64,000 bases of DNA from DSQK01 sp964550175 (GCA_964550175.1 CAZJXP010000001.1:744001-808000); one strand, 5' to 3'. Positions 44,673 through 53,408 are shown, counted from the first letter of the stretch. Program-made: numbers and translations. The notes: a model not told the origin generated them from the letters alone.

Positions 44673-45323
44673 CTAAGCGTTTTTACTCAACTTCAACAGG
44701 CTATCGTGCGCCTTCACTAAGTCCTTGTGCTTGACGTAGATGAGGAATTCGGGCATGCACACGATGAGCTCATGGATGTTGATGTTGCTTAACGATAATT
44801 CGGAGCCGAGACGGGCGATGACGCCTTTCGTCTGCGCGGCCTTCTCGTTCACGATGACGCTCAGCTCGCTCAGATCGGTCTCGATATTGTCGATCTCCTC
44901 CTTCGTGAACAGCCCCTTGAACTCTTCGAGCTCCTTCTGCTCCGTCAGGATTTTGATTCCTTCCGAGCCCGTGAGGAGCTTGAAGTGCGAATGGTTCCCG
45001 TGGTTGTGTGTCTTGCAGAAACGCACGTGAAATTCGCTGGCGGAGATGTTTGTCGTGACGACCGCGATGCTGTTTTTTGTGGATATTCTCGCGTTCTTGA
45101 AGACGTGCAAGAGCGAGCTTTCTTCTTCCTCGAAATGCTCTTCGCTTTGAAATCGGCGGATGGCGGAGATGACGCTGTCGAGCGAATGGTGCAGGTCGTA
45201 TTTTTTTATCAGGTACTTTCCGAGCGCGCGCATGTTGAGCAGTTTTCTTGCCAGGTCCTTCTGGACGGCCAAATCCGACTGGATAAGCTTCCAAATCTGC
45301 TGGTTCACGCTGGGGGCTATCAT
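44673..45323 (-). CDS. ACT-domain protein, probable amino-acid-linked regulator
   Basis: A 216-residue protein. The N-terminal third is helical and may bind DNA (IWKLIQSDLAVQKDLARKLL, LGKYLIKKYDL). The C-terminal part has an ACT-type fold, clearest at VIARLGSELSLSNINIHELI and EFLIYVKHKDLVKAHDSL. ACT domains bind amino acids and usually control enzymes or regulators. GAGAGGTG precedes the start as ribosome-binding site. The ligand is unknown. Confidence 0.65.
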   Translation of the reverse strand: MIAPSVNQQIWKLIQSDLAVQKDLARKLLNMRALGKYLIKKYDLHHSLDSVISAIRRFQSEEHFEEEESSLLHVFKNARISTKNSIAVVTTNISASEFHVRFCKTHNHGNHSHFKLLTGSEGIKILTEQKELEEFKGLFTKEEIDNIETDLSELSVIVNEKAAQTKGVIARLGSELSLSNINIHELIVCMPEFLIYVKHKDLVKAHDSLLKLSKNA

Positions 45324-45400
45324 TTGTCAAACACCTCTCGGATAGGTCAATTTCCCAGCACTCAAGTAATGGGAATATGTCATGGCTCACATAAATACCC

Positions 45401-45462
45401 CTTTATAAGCATTTAGGGGGTGAATTTGTCATTACCTTTATAAAGCAAATATACATAAAGGT
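45401..45462. promoter_or_regulatory. Divergent promoter region with inverted repeat
   Basis: GCTTATAAAG on the minus strand (45401-45410) serves the ACT-domain gene, and TTTATAAAG (45437-45445) the plus-strand gene at 45477. ACCTTTAT (45434) and ATAAAGGT (45455) form a perfect 8-bp inverted repeat over the second TATA box, a possible operator. A further GGTGAG lies before the plus-strand ATG. Confidence 0.55.
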
Positions 45463-45476
45463 ATACTGGTGAGTGT

Positions 45477-45755
45477 ATGACAACTGAACGATGGGACGGA
45501 AAAGAATCGATAGTCTATCGTCCGGCTGAACGGCCGGCTTCTACGTTGCTTGTCATGCTGCAGTGCGCGCCAGCCCCGGTAAGGGACGCGCCGCTTGAAT
45601 CGGCGGTTCAAACGCAGATTGTCATCCCTCAAGATCGCCCCCTTTTGCGTTTCGAAAGCGCCGAGGCGTATGCGCGCAAATCCACGTATGACCGCAACGA
45701 AAAAGCAACCGCGGACAACAAAGTGCCCGTGTACAAAAGCGGACTGATGTTCTAA
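45477..45755 (+). CDS. Hypothetical 92-residue protein
   Basis: A soluble protein without recognised domain. The middle is Pro/Ala/Val-rich (PASTLLVMLQCAPAPVRDAP) and the C-terminal third is charged. A ribosome-binding GGTGAG and an archaeal TATA box support translation. It stands alone between divergent and convergent neighbours. Confidence 0.55.
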   Translation: MTTERWDGKESIVYRPAERPASTLLVMLQCAPAPVRDAPLESAVQTQIVIPQDRPLLRFESAEAYARKSTYDRNEKATADNKVPVYKSGLMF

Positions 45756-45756
45756 A

Positions 45757-45948
45757 TCAGTGTAGTTTGTGGTGCCGGAACGCCACGAAGAAGACCGCCG
45801 GAACTATCGCGACTAACGCGATTGCGCTCATCCCTTCTGCGATGGTGAACGTTCTCTCGTCGTCCATCCAGCCTAAAAGAGCCACGATTACGACGATTGC
45901 GAGGAATATCGTGTACCTAAAGATGAGCTTCGTGTGAACGTGGTGCAT
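45757..45948 (-). CDS. Two-helix membrane protein
   Basis: A 63-residue protein with two hydrophobic helices (YTIFLAIVVIVALLGW and GMSAIALVAIVPAVFFVA) and His-rich ends. It overlaps the PH-domain membrane protein gene by 32 bp and is likely co-expressed with it. Function unknown. Confidence 0.6.
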   Translation of the reverse strand: MHHVHTKLIFRYTIFLAIVVIVALLGWMDDERTFTIAEGMSAIALVAIVPAVFFVAFRHHKLH

Positions 45949-46381
45949 GGTGTTTTTGGATCTGCTTCAATAACGCTTCCCGTATGGCATTCGGGTTTTT
46001 TAACTTATGGAATTCCAGTGGGTGATGTCCGCCTGCCGTGTTTATTGAGAGCGTTCCGTAGCCCATGATGCGCTCCCAGAACGTCTGCTCCGTGTTGAAG
46101 TCCGTGAGGTTGTGGAACGGAGACGAGTTGTTCGCGCGCGAAAACACTCCTGATGTGATAAGCACCTTTTCATGGTCGATGTGCAGCGTGTGGTTGAACA
46201 CGTGCAGCTCGACCAATAGTACTGCGATGAGCGCTAATGCTGCGATGATGATTGGAATCCAGACCCAGTTGAACGCGATCGCGAGATAGATGCTCACTCC
46301 CGCGAGCATGAACGCGACGACGTAGTCGTGCAAATAGCCCCGACGGGTTTGCTTCAGCGTTATCGGGAGTGAGTTGAGCAT
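45917..46381 (-). CDS. Membrane protein with bacterial-PH-type domain (YdbS/DUF304-like)
   Basis: A 154-residue protein: two membrane helices (about residues 20-62) then a beta-rich PH-like domain with HIDHEKVLITSGVFSR and the family-typical NLTDFNTEQTFWERIMGYGTL. Such proteins bind membranes, role unclear. It is followed by an overlapping two-helix gene. Confidence 0.72.
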   Translation of the reverse strand: MLNSLPITLKQTRRGYLHDYVVAFMLAGVSIYLAIAFNWVWIPIIIAALALIAVLLVELHVFNHTLHIDHEKVLITSGVFSRANNSSPFHNLTDFNTEQTFWERIMGYGTLSINTAGGHHPLEFHKLKNPNAIREALLKQIQKHHAPRSHEAHL

Positions 46382-46415
46382 GGGTTTCTGATTCGGTTTT
46401 ATTGAGGATCGTTTG

Positions 46416-47357
46416 TTAGCATTTGATTATCTTCGCGATGAAAAATCCTTCCGTGTCGTTGTCCTGCGGCCAGATTCTTAACGTCTTGTTGACTTCCGCC
46501 GTGTAGGTCGTGCCCTCGAACTCTGTGATGTTCTTGCCATGCGCGATGTCGAGCTCGATTTGTTCCAGCTTCGCGTCGGCGTGCTTGCTGAGGAACGCGT
46601 TGATGACTCCTTCGTCTTCTTCCGGTTCATTTGAACAGGTGGAGTAGACAATGGTGCCGCCTTGTTTCAATAATCTAAACGCATTTTCTAACATTTTGAG
46701 TTGGATGACCGTTAGTCGTCGGACCATTTCCGGGTTCCACATCAAGAGAGTTTTGAGCGATTTTCTGATTGTGCCAGTTCCTGAACACGGCGCGTCGACG
46801 AGGATCTTGTCATAGACGCCGTTCAAATTCTGGCCCGGAGTCTGGGTCATGATGGTATTGAGGACGCCGCAGCGCTGCAAGTTGATGCCTAAGGATGCGA
46901 GGCGTTCGCCGGTGAGGTCGTTCGCGATCAGGACGCCCGTGTTCCACATGTATTGCGCGATCTGGGTGGTTTTTGAACCAGGGGCAGCGGCCATGTCGAG
47001 GATGACGTCGCCCGGCTTTGGGTCAAGGACCATCGGCGGAATCATCGAGGCGGCTTCTTGAACATAATAGTATCCTAACGCGTGCTCGATGGTGTTGCCG
47101 ATGTCCAACCTTCCTTCTCGATGCTCAATCCAGAACCCTTCCGGACACCACGGGATTTGAACTAATTCGAACCGGTCGTGCAGTCTCGCGACGCACTCTT
47201 TAACGCCTATTTTCAGCGTGTTTATGCGGATTGACTTTCTCAGGTAAGACAAAGAATACTTCTTGAACGTCTCCCAATCGGTCAATTGCTTATATCGTTC
47301 TACAAACTTGTCCTTGAACTCGACGCGAACGTCGGGAATGGGCTTAAGGGACTTCAT
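46416..47357 (-). CDS. RNA (cytosine-5) methyltransferase, NOL1/NOP2/Sun family
   Basis: A 313-residue SAM enzyme methylating cytosine in tRNA or rRNA. The fold shows motif I DMAAAPGSKTTQIAQ, the catalytic DAPCSGTG (about 187) and the second Cys in YSTCS (about 239). The N-terminal RRM-like part carries RINTLK. In archaea such proteins modify tRNA position 48-50 or rRNA; the exact target is uncertain. Length is normal. Confidence 0.93.
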   Translation of the reverse strand: MKSLKPIPDVRVEFKDKFVERYKQLTDWETFKKYSLSYLRKSIRINTLKIGVKECVARLHDRFELVQIPWCPEGFWIEHREGRLDIGNTIEHALGYYYVQEAASMIPPMVLDPKPGDVILDMAAAPGSKTTQIAQYMWNTGVLIANDLTGERLASLGINLQRCGVLNTIMTQTPGQNLNGVYDKILVDAPCSGTGTIRKSLKTLLMWNPEMVRRLTVIQLKMLENAFRLLKQGGTIVYSTCSNEPEEDEGVINAFLSKHADAKLEQIELDIAHGKNITEFEGTTYTAEVNKTLRIWPQDNDTEGFFIAKIIKC

Positions 47358-47443
47358 ATGCCTTGTCGCTTATCGTCGGTACTTAAGGGTTTCCGTCGTT
47401 CGCGTACAGCTGACCTCTTTACCGCCCCGTTTTGTTTCGTTAA

Positions 47444-47510
47444 GGCCCTAAATCTATTTCTAATAGGGCCGACGGCACCAATCTTGCCGGTAAAAAGCTT
47501 AACGTGGCGC
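47444..47510. repeat. Hairpin and element-like sequence in the 47.4 kb gap
   Basis: GGCCCTA (47444-47450) pairs with TAGGGCC (47464-47470). Shortly after, CAATCTTGCCGGTAAAAAGC (about 47480-47499) resembles the core tail of the dispersed elements and the weak copy near 44635. It could be a terminator for the coiled-coil operon on the minus strand. Nothing else is visible in 47358-47544. Confidence 0.45.
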
Positions 47511-47544
47511 GCAACGTTCGGGGGAAACGGTGCAAATATCCATT

Positions 47545-47844
47545 TCACTTGCCCTTCTTCTGCGACAACAGCAGCTTCAAGCGCGCGTTTTCGTGCGCGA
47601 CGTTCATCGACCGTTCGTTCAGGCCAGCGAACTTGTCGCTCAGCTTGATGATCTGGTCGATCAACCGTTCCTTCGAACGGTCGTGGGCGTCCCGCGTGCG
47701 GTTGAGCTCCTCTTCCTTCTTGTCGTGCAGTCGCTTAACTTCGCCGAGCTCCTGCTCGATCGCTGTGATTCGGGTTCGTTGTGTCACGATAATCTTGTCC
47801 CGAATCGAACTTCCTTCTCCTTTCATCCAATCAAATAATCCCAT
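47545..47844 (-). CDS. Coiled-coil protein with amphipathic N-terminus, last gene of the SepF-like operon
   Basis: A 99-residue protein: MGLFDWMKGEG is an amphipathic N-terminus like the membrane-targeting start of SepF, and the rest (about 20-95) is one coiled coil (TAIEQELGEVKRLHDKKEEE). The TAA of the receptor-like gene is directly followed by this ATG, and a strong GGAGGTGA ribosome-binding site precedes it, so the two are tightly co-expressed. It may be a cytoplasmic partner of the SepF-like domain, comparable in layout to Zap-type division proteins. That role is inferred only from context. Confidence 0.7.
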   Translation of the reverse strand: MGLFDWMKGEGSSIRDKIIVTQRTRITAIEQELGEVKRLHDKKEEELNRTRDAHDRSKERLIDQIIKLSDKFAGLNERSMNVAHENARLKLLLSQKKGK

Positions 47845-50800
47845 TTACTCACCTCCATGATTCGTTACTATGGGAATGGAATGCGTCGCGATGACGCCGT
47901 GGTTGCCGACGCCGATGATGTGCCCGTTGTTGGCTTCTGCTGTTCTTTTGAGGTGCTTCAACACGGTCTTCAACGACGCCGTGTCATCTTTGAGCGCTTC
48001 GACGTTGATGAGCACGATGCCTTTACCGTGGCGGATTAACGCGAGCGCCTTTTCGACGTCCTTCGGAACCTTGAGCTTGACGCTTCTTAGTACGGCTAAT
48101 TCCTGCGTTTCGGCAGGACGAACTTCCGCGAAAATCTCGTGATGGTGCTTGCCGACAACGCCCGTCTTCAATCCGTTCAGTTGCATCGTGGCGATGACTC
48201 GGACTAATCTCGCGAATGTCGACGCGCCGATGTAATCGAATTCGGCTTTCGGCAAGTCTCCCTCGACCGGATGCTTTCTGACTTCTTTTAGGGCTTCCTG
48301 GCAGGTGTGCACGACGAACGGCGAATAGTGCCCGAACAAGCCTTTCCACGTTTGCGCGGTTCCTTTCAACGCATGGCTGAGGACCTTTTGCGCATCGATG
48401 AGCATCGAATACGGGAGCAACGGTTCGTCCGTGCGGTCGCTGAGGATGTTCGTCCCTTCGGGCAACGGCTCTTTCTTTTTTCGGAACATGACGAGCAGCA
48501 TGGTGGCTGCTCCGATGACGATGACTAATGCGATGAGGAAGTATCGCGTCGTGGTTTGCTTCGCGATGTCGGAGAACGCGAACGCGGTGATGGATGAGAG
48601 GATGGAGCTGTTGACTTCCGGCGCGAGCTCAAGCGTCGGGAGCGTCGGGGATTCAATCACGGCTTCGGTTATCGGGAGCTCAGGAGTTGCTATTTTGGTC
48701 GTCGTTATCGGCAGAGAGGGTTCTGCTACGGTTTCAACTGGAACTGATTTCGATTTGCTGCTTCTTCTAGACGTGGACGCTTCGGCGACCATTGGCGCTT
48801 CAGCCGGCGGAGCGTTCTGCTCAGTCGTGACGTTGAATCCTGAGCTGGATGCGCAGTTGTCCACGGCGTCGCAGCTCGTTAAGGTGAAAAGCACTTGCGT
48901 GTTGTTGTCTAATCCAGACAAAGTTAGCTCGTGTTCAAGCGTGAGCGCAGAGTCGTCAGCTGACGTGTTGAGCGTTGCGATGCCATACATCACGCGCGTG
49001 TCGCTCAGTTCGTCCGTCATCCACGCGATGGTGAAACTTTCATTGGTGATGGCGGATGTCGCGACGCTTGCGATGATCGGGGCGGTCGTGTCTTCATTCT
49101 GTTCAGTGGTGATGGAATAGGTCCCGGTCGTGACGCAGTTGCCTGACGGGTCGCAGCTCGTTTCGTTCAACGAGTATGATGTGTTGTTGACGAGGCCGGA
49201 GAGTTCGATGGAGTGGATCGTGACTAGCGAGGATGATTCTACTCGCGTGTCGAGCACATCCGCAGTCAAACCGTAGTCAACCGTCGTGTTCGCGGCTTCG
49301 TTTGTCGTCCAGTTGATCGTGATTGTTGCATTGGTCGATGCGAGCGTGACATCGCTGATTACCGGAGCCGTGATGTCGGGAGCGGCGCTAACGTTCACGC
49401 CGAAAACGACGTCTGTCGTGACGCTGTTGTTTGAACTATCAGTTGCGCGAACGGCTAAAGTGACTGTGCTGTTGTCGCTGAAGTCGCGCAAGACTGGACT
49501 GCCTAGGTCGCTCCACGCGGAGCTGTTGCCCAATGAATCATTGTAACGGTACTCGATGGTCGCCAATGCGACTGCGTCCGCCGCGCTCGCGTTGATGAGA
49601 ATTGTTTTCGTGGTGTATGCTGTAGCCATCGGACTCGTTATTGTTAGATTCGGCGCGGTCGTGTCGGTGACTGTGATTGTGAAGCTCGTTGTCGCGAGGT
49701 TGCTTGACAGGTCAGTGGCGTTGCAATTTACGGTGGTTGTGCCGAGCGCGAATGTTGTTCCTGATGCCGGGGCGCAGGTTACTTGACGGGTTCCGTCAAT
49801 CGCGTCGGTCGCGGTCGGTGATGTGTAGGTTATGTTGTTTCCCGCACTTGATGTTGTTTCTTGCGTGAGGTTGCTTGCGACGCTGAACACGGGCGCTACT
49901 ATGTCGCGGAATTGGTCGTATGCGACGCTGAAGTCGAATGCATCGGAGAGCGCGATGCCCGAACCGATCGAATTAAACCCGGCATCCCACATCGTTCCGG
50001 TCCATTCCTGGACGCACTTGTAGTGCGTTGATTGGGAGGTCATGAAGAGCAAGGTGCTGTTGCTGAAAGGGTCGTCGTCAAGCCCGATGAAATCAATATC
50101 TGAAGATTCACCGCAATTGGTCAATCCCGTCGTGCCGAGAACGGTCCAGTTTCCGTTTGCACAACCCGTCGTGTTCTCGCACCAGGCATAGGTCGGGTTG
50201 TCTGCGTTCGAGTCGTCATAGACGAGCATGGCCTTGTCGCCGGTGTAGGAGACGTCAACCACGCCGTCAGCGGAAGCTTCGCTTGAACTGTCAATAGTGA
50301 CAGGAGTGTTCGCGTTTCCGAATGCCGCGCCGTTCCATTCGATGGCGTTCACGTCGTCTGCGCTCTGTTCATACGTTGCGACCATGATGCGGTTTGAAGT
50401 CGGATGCGAAGCCAGCTGTATCCACGAATTCGCGCTTCCGACATCGTTTAAGCTCATGATGCTGTTGCACCAGCCAGTGCTATTGTCGAAGTCATAGGCG
50501 CACGCTTGCATAACTCCTGCGGTCGGGCCTTCCCAGACAGCAAGCGCGTCGCCGGTGAGCGCTTCAACAGCGATGCCGAATCTCTTTGACGACTTGCTGG
50601 TCGTTGCCGTCTGCAACGTTCGCGTGTTTGTCCAACTTGTTCCGTCCCAGAAGTGGCCGCAGAAGTCGCCGTTGTCGTCCATTTCGATGTCGTACGCGGT
50701 TCCGTTCGCTCCGGCGATAAGTTCGACCCAAAGGACGGTATCGGTGCAGTTGTCCGCGGCCATCGTGCCGAAGGCACTCCAAGTCGTCCCGTTCCAGATG

Positions 50801-51240
50801 CCGTAGCTGGCATTGACGCTGTTATTATTGTATACGACTAAGGCGTGGCCGTTGCTCAAGTAGGCGATATCTATTCCGCGGTACTGGTCATTTGTCGTGC
50901 CGATTAAGGAACTGAGCGTGCGATTGTCAATCCATGACGTTCCGTTCCAGACGGCGACGCCGACGAAACCTGAAGCCCCTTGGCCGATCGCGCCGACCAT
51001 GTGCTGGTTTCGAGCAGGGGAAGCTTTTGTAATGATCCATTCAGGCTCGCCCGCGAAGCTCGGGGCGGATTGCGATGTGAGGGCGGTCCCGTTCCAGGAC
51101 TGAATTGTTGGCACGTGCGCCCCACTTGTTGTGAAGAATGCGCCTAGCGCGCCGGTGTCTGTCACGGTTGACGTGCCGTACACTGAGAATGCCATCAGGA
51201 GAATCAATCCCAATCCGAGCGTTATGAGTTTCTTTATCAT
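47845..51240 (-). CDS. Transmembrane receptor-like protein with SepF-like cytoplasmic domain
   Basis: A 1,131-residue type I membrane protein. Signal peptide (1-22); an extracellular propeller-like region with repeated WNGT-x-W motifs (about 40-430); a hyalin-repeat domain (about 445-530, TFALGTTTVNCNATD); Ig/Fn3-like domains (about 530-800); a Ser/Lys/Pro/Thr-rich stalk (about 805-880); one membrane helix (about 893-918) followed by RKKKEP; and a cytoplasmic part ending in a domain (about 1041-1131) that aligns by eye with SepF: a central GIVLINVEALKDD strand, helix KTVLKHLKRTAEANNG, and the end HIIGVGNHGVIAT. SepF binds FtsZ and anchors it to membrane. SepF is normally a short peripheral protein, so this fusion is unusual. 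Confidence 0.75.
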   Translation of the reverse strand: MIKKLITLGLGLILLMAFSVYGTSTVTDTGALGAFFTTSGAHVPTIQSWNGTALTSQSAPSFAGEPEWIITKASPARNQHMVGAIGQGASGFVGVAVWNGTSWIDNRTLSSLIGTTNDQYRGIDIAYLSNGHALVVYNNNSVNASYGIWNGTTWSAFGTMAADNCTDTVLWVELIAGANGTAYDIEMDDNGDFCGHFWDGTSWTNTRTLQTATTSKSSKRFGIAVEALTGDALAVWEGPTAGVMQACAYDFDNSTGWCNSIMSLNDVGSANSWIQLASHPTSNRIMVATYEQSADDVNAIEWNGAAFGNANTPVTIDSSSEASADGVVDVSYTGDKAMLVYDDSNADNPTYAWCENTTGCANGNWTVLGTTGLTNCGESSDIDFIGLDDDPFSNSTLLFMTSQSTHYKCVQEWTGTMWDAGFNSIGSGIALSDAFDFSVAYDQFRDIVAPVFSVASNLTQETTSSAGNNITYTSPTATDAIDGTRQVTCAPASGTTFALGTTTVNCNATDLSSNLATTSFTITVTDTTAPNLTITSPMATAYTTKTILINASAADAVALATIEYRYNDSLGNSSAWSDLGSPVLRDFSDNSTVTLAVRATDSSNNSVTTDVVFGVNVSAAPDITAPVISDVTLASTNATITINWTTNEAANTTVDYGLTADVLDTRVESSSLVTIHSIELSGLVNNTSYSLNETSCDPSGNCVTTGTYSITTEQNEDTTAPIIASVATSAITNESFTIAWMTDELSDTRVMYGIATLNTSADDSALTLEHELTLSGLDNNTQVLFTLTSCDAVDNCASSSGFNVTTEQNAPPAEAPMVAEASTSRRSSKSKSVPVETVAEPSLPITTTKIATPELPITEAVIESPTLPTLELAPEVNSSILSSITAFAFSDIAKQTTTRYFLIALVIVIGAATMLLVMFRKKKEPLPEGTNILSDRTDEPLLPYSMLIDAQKVLSHALKGTAQTWKGLFGHYSPFVVHTCQEALKEVRKHPVEGDLPKAEFDYIGASTFARLVRVIATMQLNGLKTGVVGKHHHEIFAEVRPAETQELAVLRSVKLKVPKDVEKALALIRHGKGIVLINVEALKDDTASLKTVLKHLKRTAEANNGHIIGVGNHGVIATHSIPIVTNHGGE

Positions 51241-51241
51241 G

Positions 51242-51691
51242 TTACTTTTGTGTTGAGTAGGCTATTCTATACAGGAGGAATTTCGCGTTGTCCAGTTCGA
51301 CCGTCAATTCGTAGGAGCTCGCGGTGAATTCAGGCGGAATGAAGCAGGTTTCTTCGCATGCGCCGTCCGCGAACGGGGTTGTCGCGAAACCGGTGATGCT
51401 TTCCATGCCTCTCTTCTTGTTCGCGAACACGCGCAGCTTTTCGCCGCGAGGGTTGACGAGCCAGATGGTTACTTTGCCGTCTCCCTCAACGTCGCCCCAG
51501 ATTTTCAGCGAGCGCAGGTTCGTGTCTTCGATTGGGAATGCGTGCGTCTTCGACACTTCCTTGTTGATGGTGATTGTCGTGAAGTCTTGCGGCACCAATG
51601 CGTTGATCACCGGCTTTTCAGCAATAAGCAAGGTGAATCCGCCAAGCAGGATCAACCAACCAATCATCAGGAAGAGCGTGTGGCGATTCAT
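51242..51691 (-). CDS. Membrane-anchored small beta-domain protein
   Basis: A 149-residue protein: one N-terminal hydrophobic helix (LFLMIGWLILLGGFTLLI), then an extracellular beta-sandwich-like domain (KIWGDVEGDGKVTIWLVN) with a CEETC pair. Its start overlaps the HTH stop (ATGA) and its stop is one base from the receptor ATG, so it is the second gene of the same operon. Probably an accessory envelope protein for the receptor; no family was recognised. Confidence 0.68.
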   Translation of the reverse strand: MNRHTLFLMIGWLILLGGFTLLIAEKPVINALVPQDFTTITINKEVSKTHAFPIEDTNLRSLKIWGDVEGDGKVTIWLVNPRGEKLRVFANKKRGMESITGFATTPFADGACEETCFIPPEFTASSYELTVELDNAKFLLYRIAYSTQK

Positions 51692-52254
51692 TTGGTCACC
51701 TTCTTTTCCGCGCGATGGACGACGGTCCAGATCGTGCGGTCGTCGCGGTTCAATAATAGGGCAATTTCGTGCAAGCTTAATTGTAGCGAATGTTTGAGAT
51801 AGTGCGCGATGGTTTCGAGAACGGAAAGTTTTCGCGGGATGAAGAGTTTTGCCGGGATGAGGTGCTTGCTTGGCATCAAGTGGAAGTGCGCGATCATCTT
51901 CTTTCGGGATTTCGCGTACGTGGCCCAGATGGTGCGGTCGTTACGGTTCAGGATGACGGCGATTTCGTGGAAGGTGAGGGATTTGTTCTCTTTCAGATAC
52001 TTGACGATGGACTCCAATGCGGACAACTGTTCGTTTTGGAAGATGTTTATCGGAAGAAGCGTGTCTTGGTGATGCTTCGCTTCGGTTAATAGGGAGTTGA
52101 TTTCCTTGTCCGAGAGCTTGTGCTCGCTTTTCAGATGTCGGATGAACGATTCGAGCAGCTCTTCCTTGGAGGCGTGCTCGAAATAGCGATTCAAGAAGTC
52201 GGCGTGCTCCTCATGCAGTGCTTGATGGACCTTCACAATGCCTCTTTTACTCAT
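51688..52254 (-). CDS. Regulator with internally duplicated helix-turn-helix
   Basis: A 188-residue protein. Residues about 66-119 and 132-185 are two copies of one unit containing an HTH of the sigma-70 region 4 type: SLTFHEIAVILNRNDRTIW and QLSLHEIALLLNRDDRTIW. The N-terminal 65 residues are helical. A two-headed DNA binder fits the repeated AGTA-N5-TACT sites upstream of its own gene, so autoregulation is likely. It opens the operon containing the SepF-like receptor. Its promoter TATA (TTTATATAAA, 52269-52278) is flanked by AGTA and TACT. Confidence 0.8.
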   Translation of the reverse strand: MSKRGIVKVHQALHEEHADFLNRYFEHASKEELLESFIRHLKSEHKLSDKEINSLLTEAKHHQDTLLPINIFQNEQLSALESIVKYLKENKSLTFHEIAVILNRNDRTIWATYAKSRKKMIAHFHLMPSKHLIPAKLFIPRKLSVLETIAHYLKHSLQLSLHEIALLLNRDDRTIWTVVHRAEKKVTK

Positions 52255-52260
52255 TATGTC

Positions 52261-52584
52261 AGTATTCCTTTATATAAAGATTACTGTTCTGAAGATAGTT
52301 ATTCTTACTCTGTGAGGGAATTGCGCTGTTTGTTGCTTAAGTTTCGAGTGTTGATTCTTATTCTGTAAGTAATTATTACTTTGTTCGTTCGTTATTTTTG
52401 GGATTATTGTTTTTGTTCATTATCCTGTAAGTAGTATTTACTGTTTGATTTTAGAATGAGTTTGGATGGATACTTGTTACTGAATGAGTGGTTTTCTTCA
52501 GCTTATACTTGCTTTGTAAGTATTGAATACTGGTGTGGTATTAATTATTATTCTTTTTTACTTATTTTGTAAGTAACAATTACT
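52261..52584. promoter_or_regulatory. Array of AGTA-N5-TACT palindromes in the HTH operon upstream region
   Basis: Four good sites: AGTAATTATTACT (52368-52380), AGTAGTATTTACT (52430-52442), AGTATTGAATACT (52519-52531) and AGTAACAATTACT (52572-52584), all preceded by TGTA, plus a weaker AGTTATTCTTACT (52297-52309). Sites 3 and 4 are preceded by inverted TACTT-(N)-AAGTA extensions. The promoter's TATA box is itself bracketed by AGTA (52261) and TACT (52282). Spacings of 62, 89 and 53 bp are irregular. The 325-bp gap contains no gene. Confidence 0.7.
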
Positions 52585-53407
52585 CATTAAGATTAAGCGC
52601 TTCCTCGGGGGAGAACGAAATGCCCGCATCGTCAATCTTGTACGGCAGCAGTTGCTCGGCATGGAATAGCTGGGCAATACGCTGTCGGACATTGCGCGTG
52701 CGGAAGTTGTACAATGCGACGATGCCATCCACGGCCAACGGAATGCCGTCGCCTGAGTTTGGCGATTCTTCGGCGAGCAACAACGTCGTTGCGTGCCATT
52801 TCTGCACGGTTTCGATAAGCTGAGCGAGCGATTCTTTTGCCGAGAGTTCGTCCTTTTGCAGGATGGCAAATGCGGTTAGACTGTCAATCGCAACGCGCGT
52901 CACGTGCTTGCCTAACGCGACTGCGTCGTCGAGCATCTGCGTCGAGTTTTCAGGCGTGTAGCGGATGAACGTGAACAATTGCTGTTGTTCATAACTTGCG
53001 AGATCCCAGCCGAACCCTTTCGCGTACTTGAAGAAATTCTCCTTCTTTTCCTCGAACGAGAGATAGACGGCGTGTTCCCCTTTCTGCATCCCTTCGACGA
53101 GGAACTGCACCGCGAAAACGGTCTTTCCGGCGCCCGGGCTGCCGGTCAGAAGGTTGATGCCTTGCGGGATGGCGATGCCGGCCGTTTCGATTAATTGCTT
53201 TGAGGGGGACATGCGTCCGGGAAACACTTTTCCTGACGGCAACAGCAGCTGCGTCGTTTTCGGGCGGTCGCCCAATTGCTTGAGCTCTTCAATGTCAAGA
53301 ATCGCTTCCGGGATGTCTTCTAACGACTGTGATCTCGTTTCTAACGTGAGCGTGTGCTTCGGGCGCGGGGTTTTCAAAATCGCTTCGGCGCGCAAGAGAA
53401 GGGACAT
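52580..53407 (-). CDS. KaiC-like RecA-fold ATPase, single domain
   Basis: A 275-residue protein with one KaiC/RecD2-type ATPase domain. Residues 1-70 are an N-terminal extension, Walker A GSPGAGKT lies at 89-96, VYLSFEEKKENFFKYAKGFG follows, and the Walker B strand is VTRVAIDSLTAF. Single-domain KaiC proteins are common in archaea and act in signalling or surface machinery; the target is unknown. The gene lies one base after the helical-protein stop and ends within the operator array. Confidence 0.85.
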   Translation of the reverse strand: MSLLLRAEAILKTPRPKHTLTLETRSQSLEDIPEAILDIEELKQLGDRPKTTQLLLPSGKVFPGRMSPSKQLIETAGIAIPQGINLLTGSPGAGKTVFAVQFLVEGMQKGEHAVYLSFEEKKENFFKYAKGFGWDLASYEQQQLFTFIRYTPENSTQMLDDAVALGKHVTRVAIDSLTAFAILQKDELSAKESLAQLIETVQKWHATTLLLAEESPNSGDGIPLAVDGIVALYNFRTRNVRQRIAQLFHAEQLLPYKIDDAGISFSPEEALNLNE

Positions 53408-53408
53408 G

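Noticed and set aside
44770..45390. 206-codon frame overlapping the ACT-domain gene
   Set aside because: It is a shifted-frame shadow: Arg/His-rich composition, no domain, while the other frame has the ACT pattern and ribosome-binding site.
52261..52584. Possible CRISPR-like or replication-origin array
   Set aside because: Units are only 13 bp with irregular 53-89 bp spacing and no cas genes, so not CRISPR. No Orc1/Cdc6 or other origin genes are nearby; an operator array fits better.
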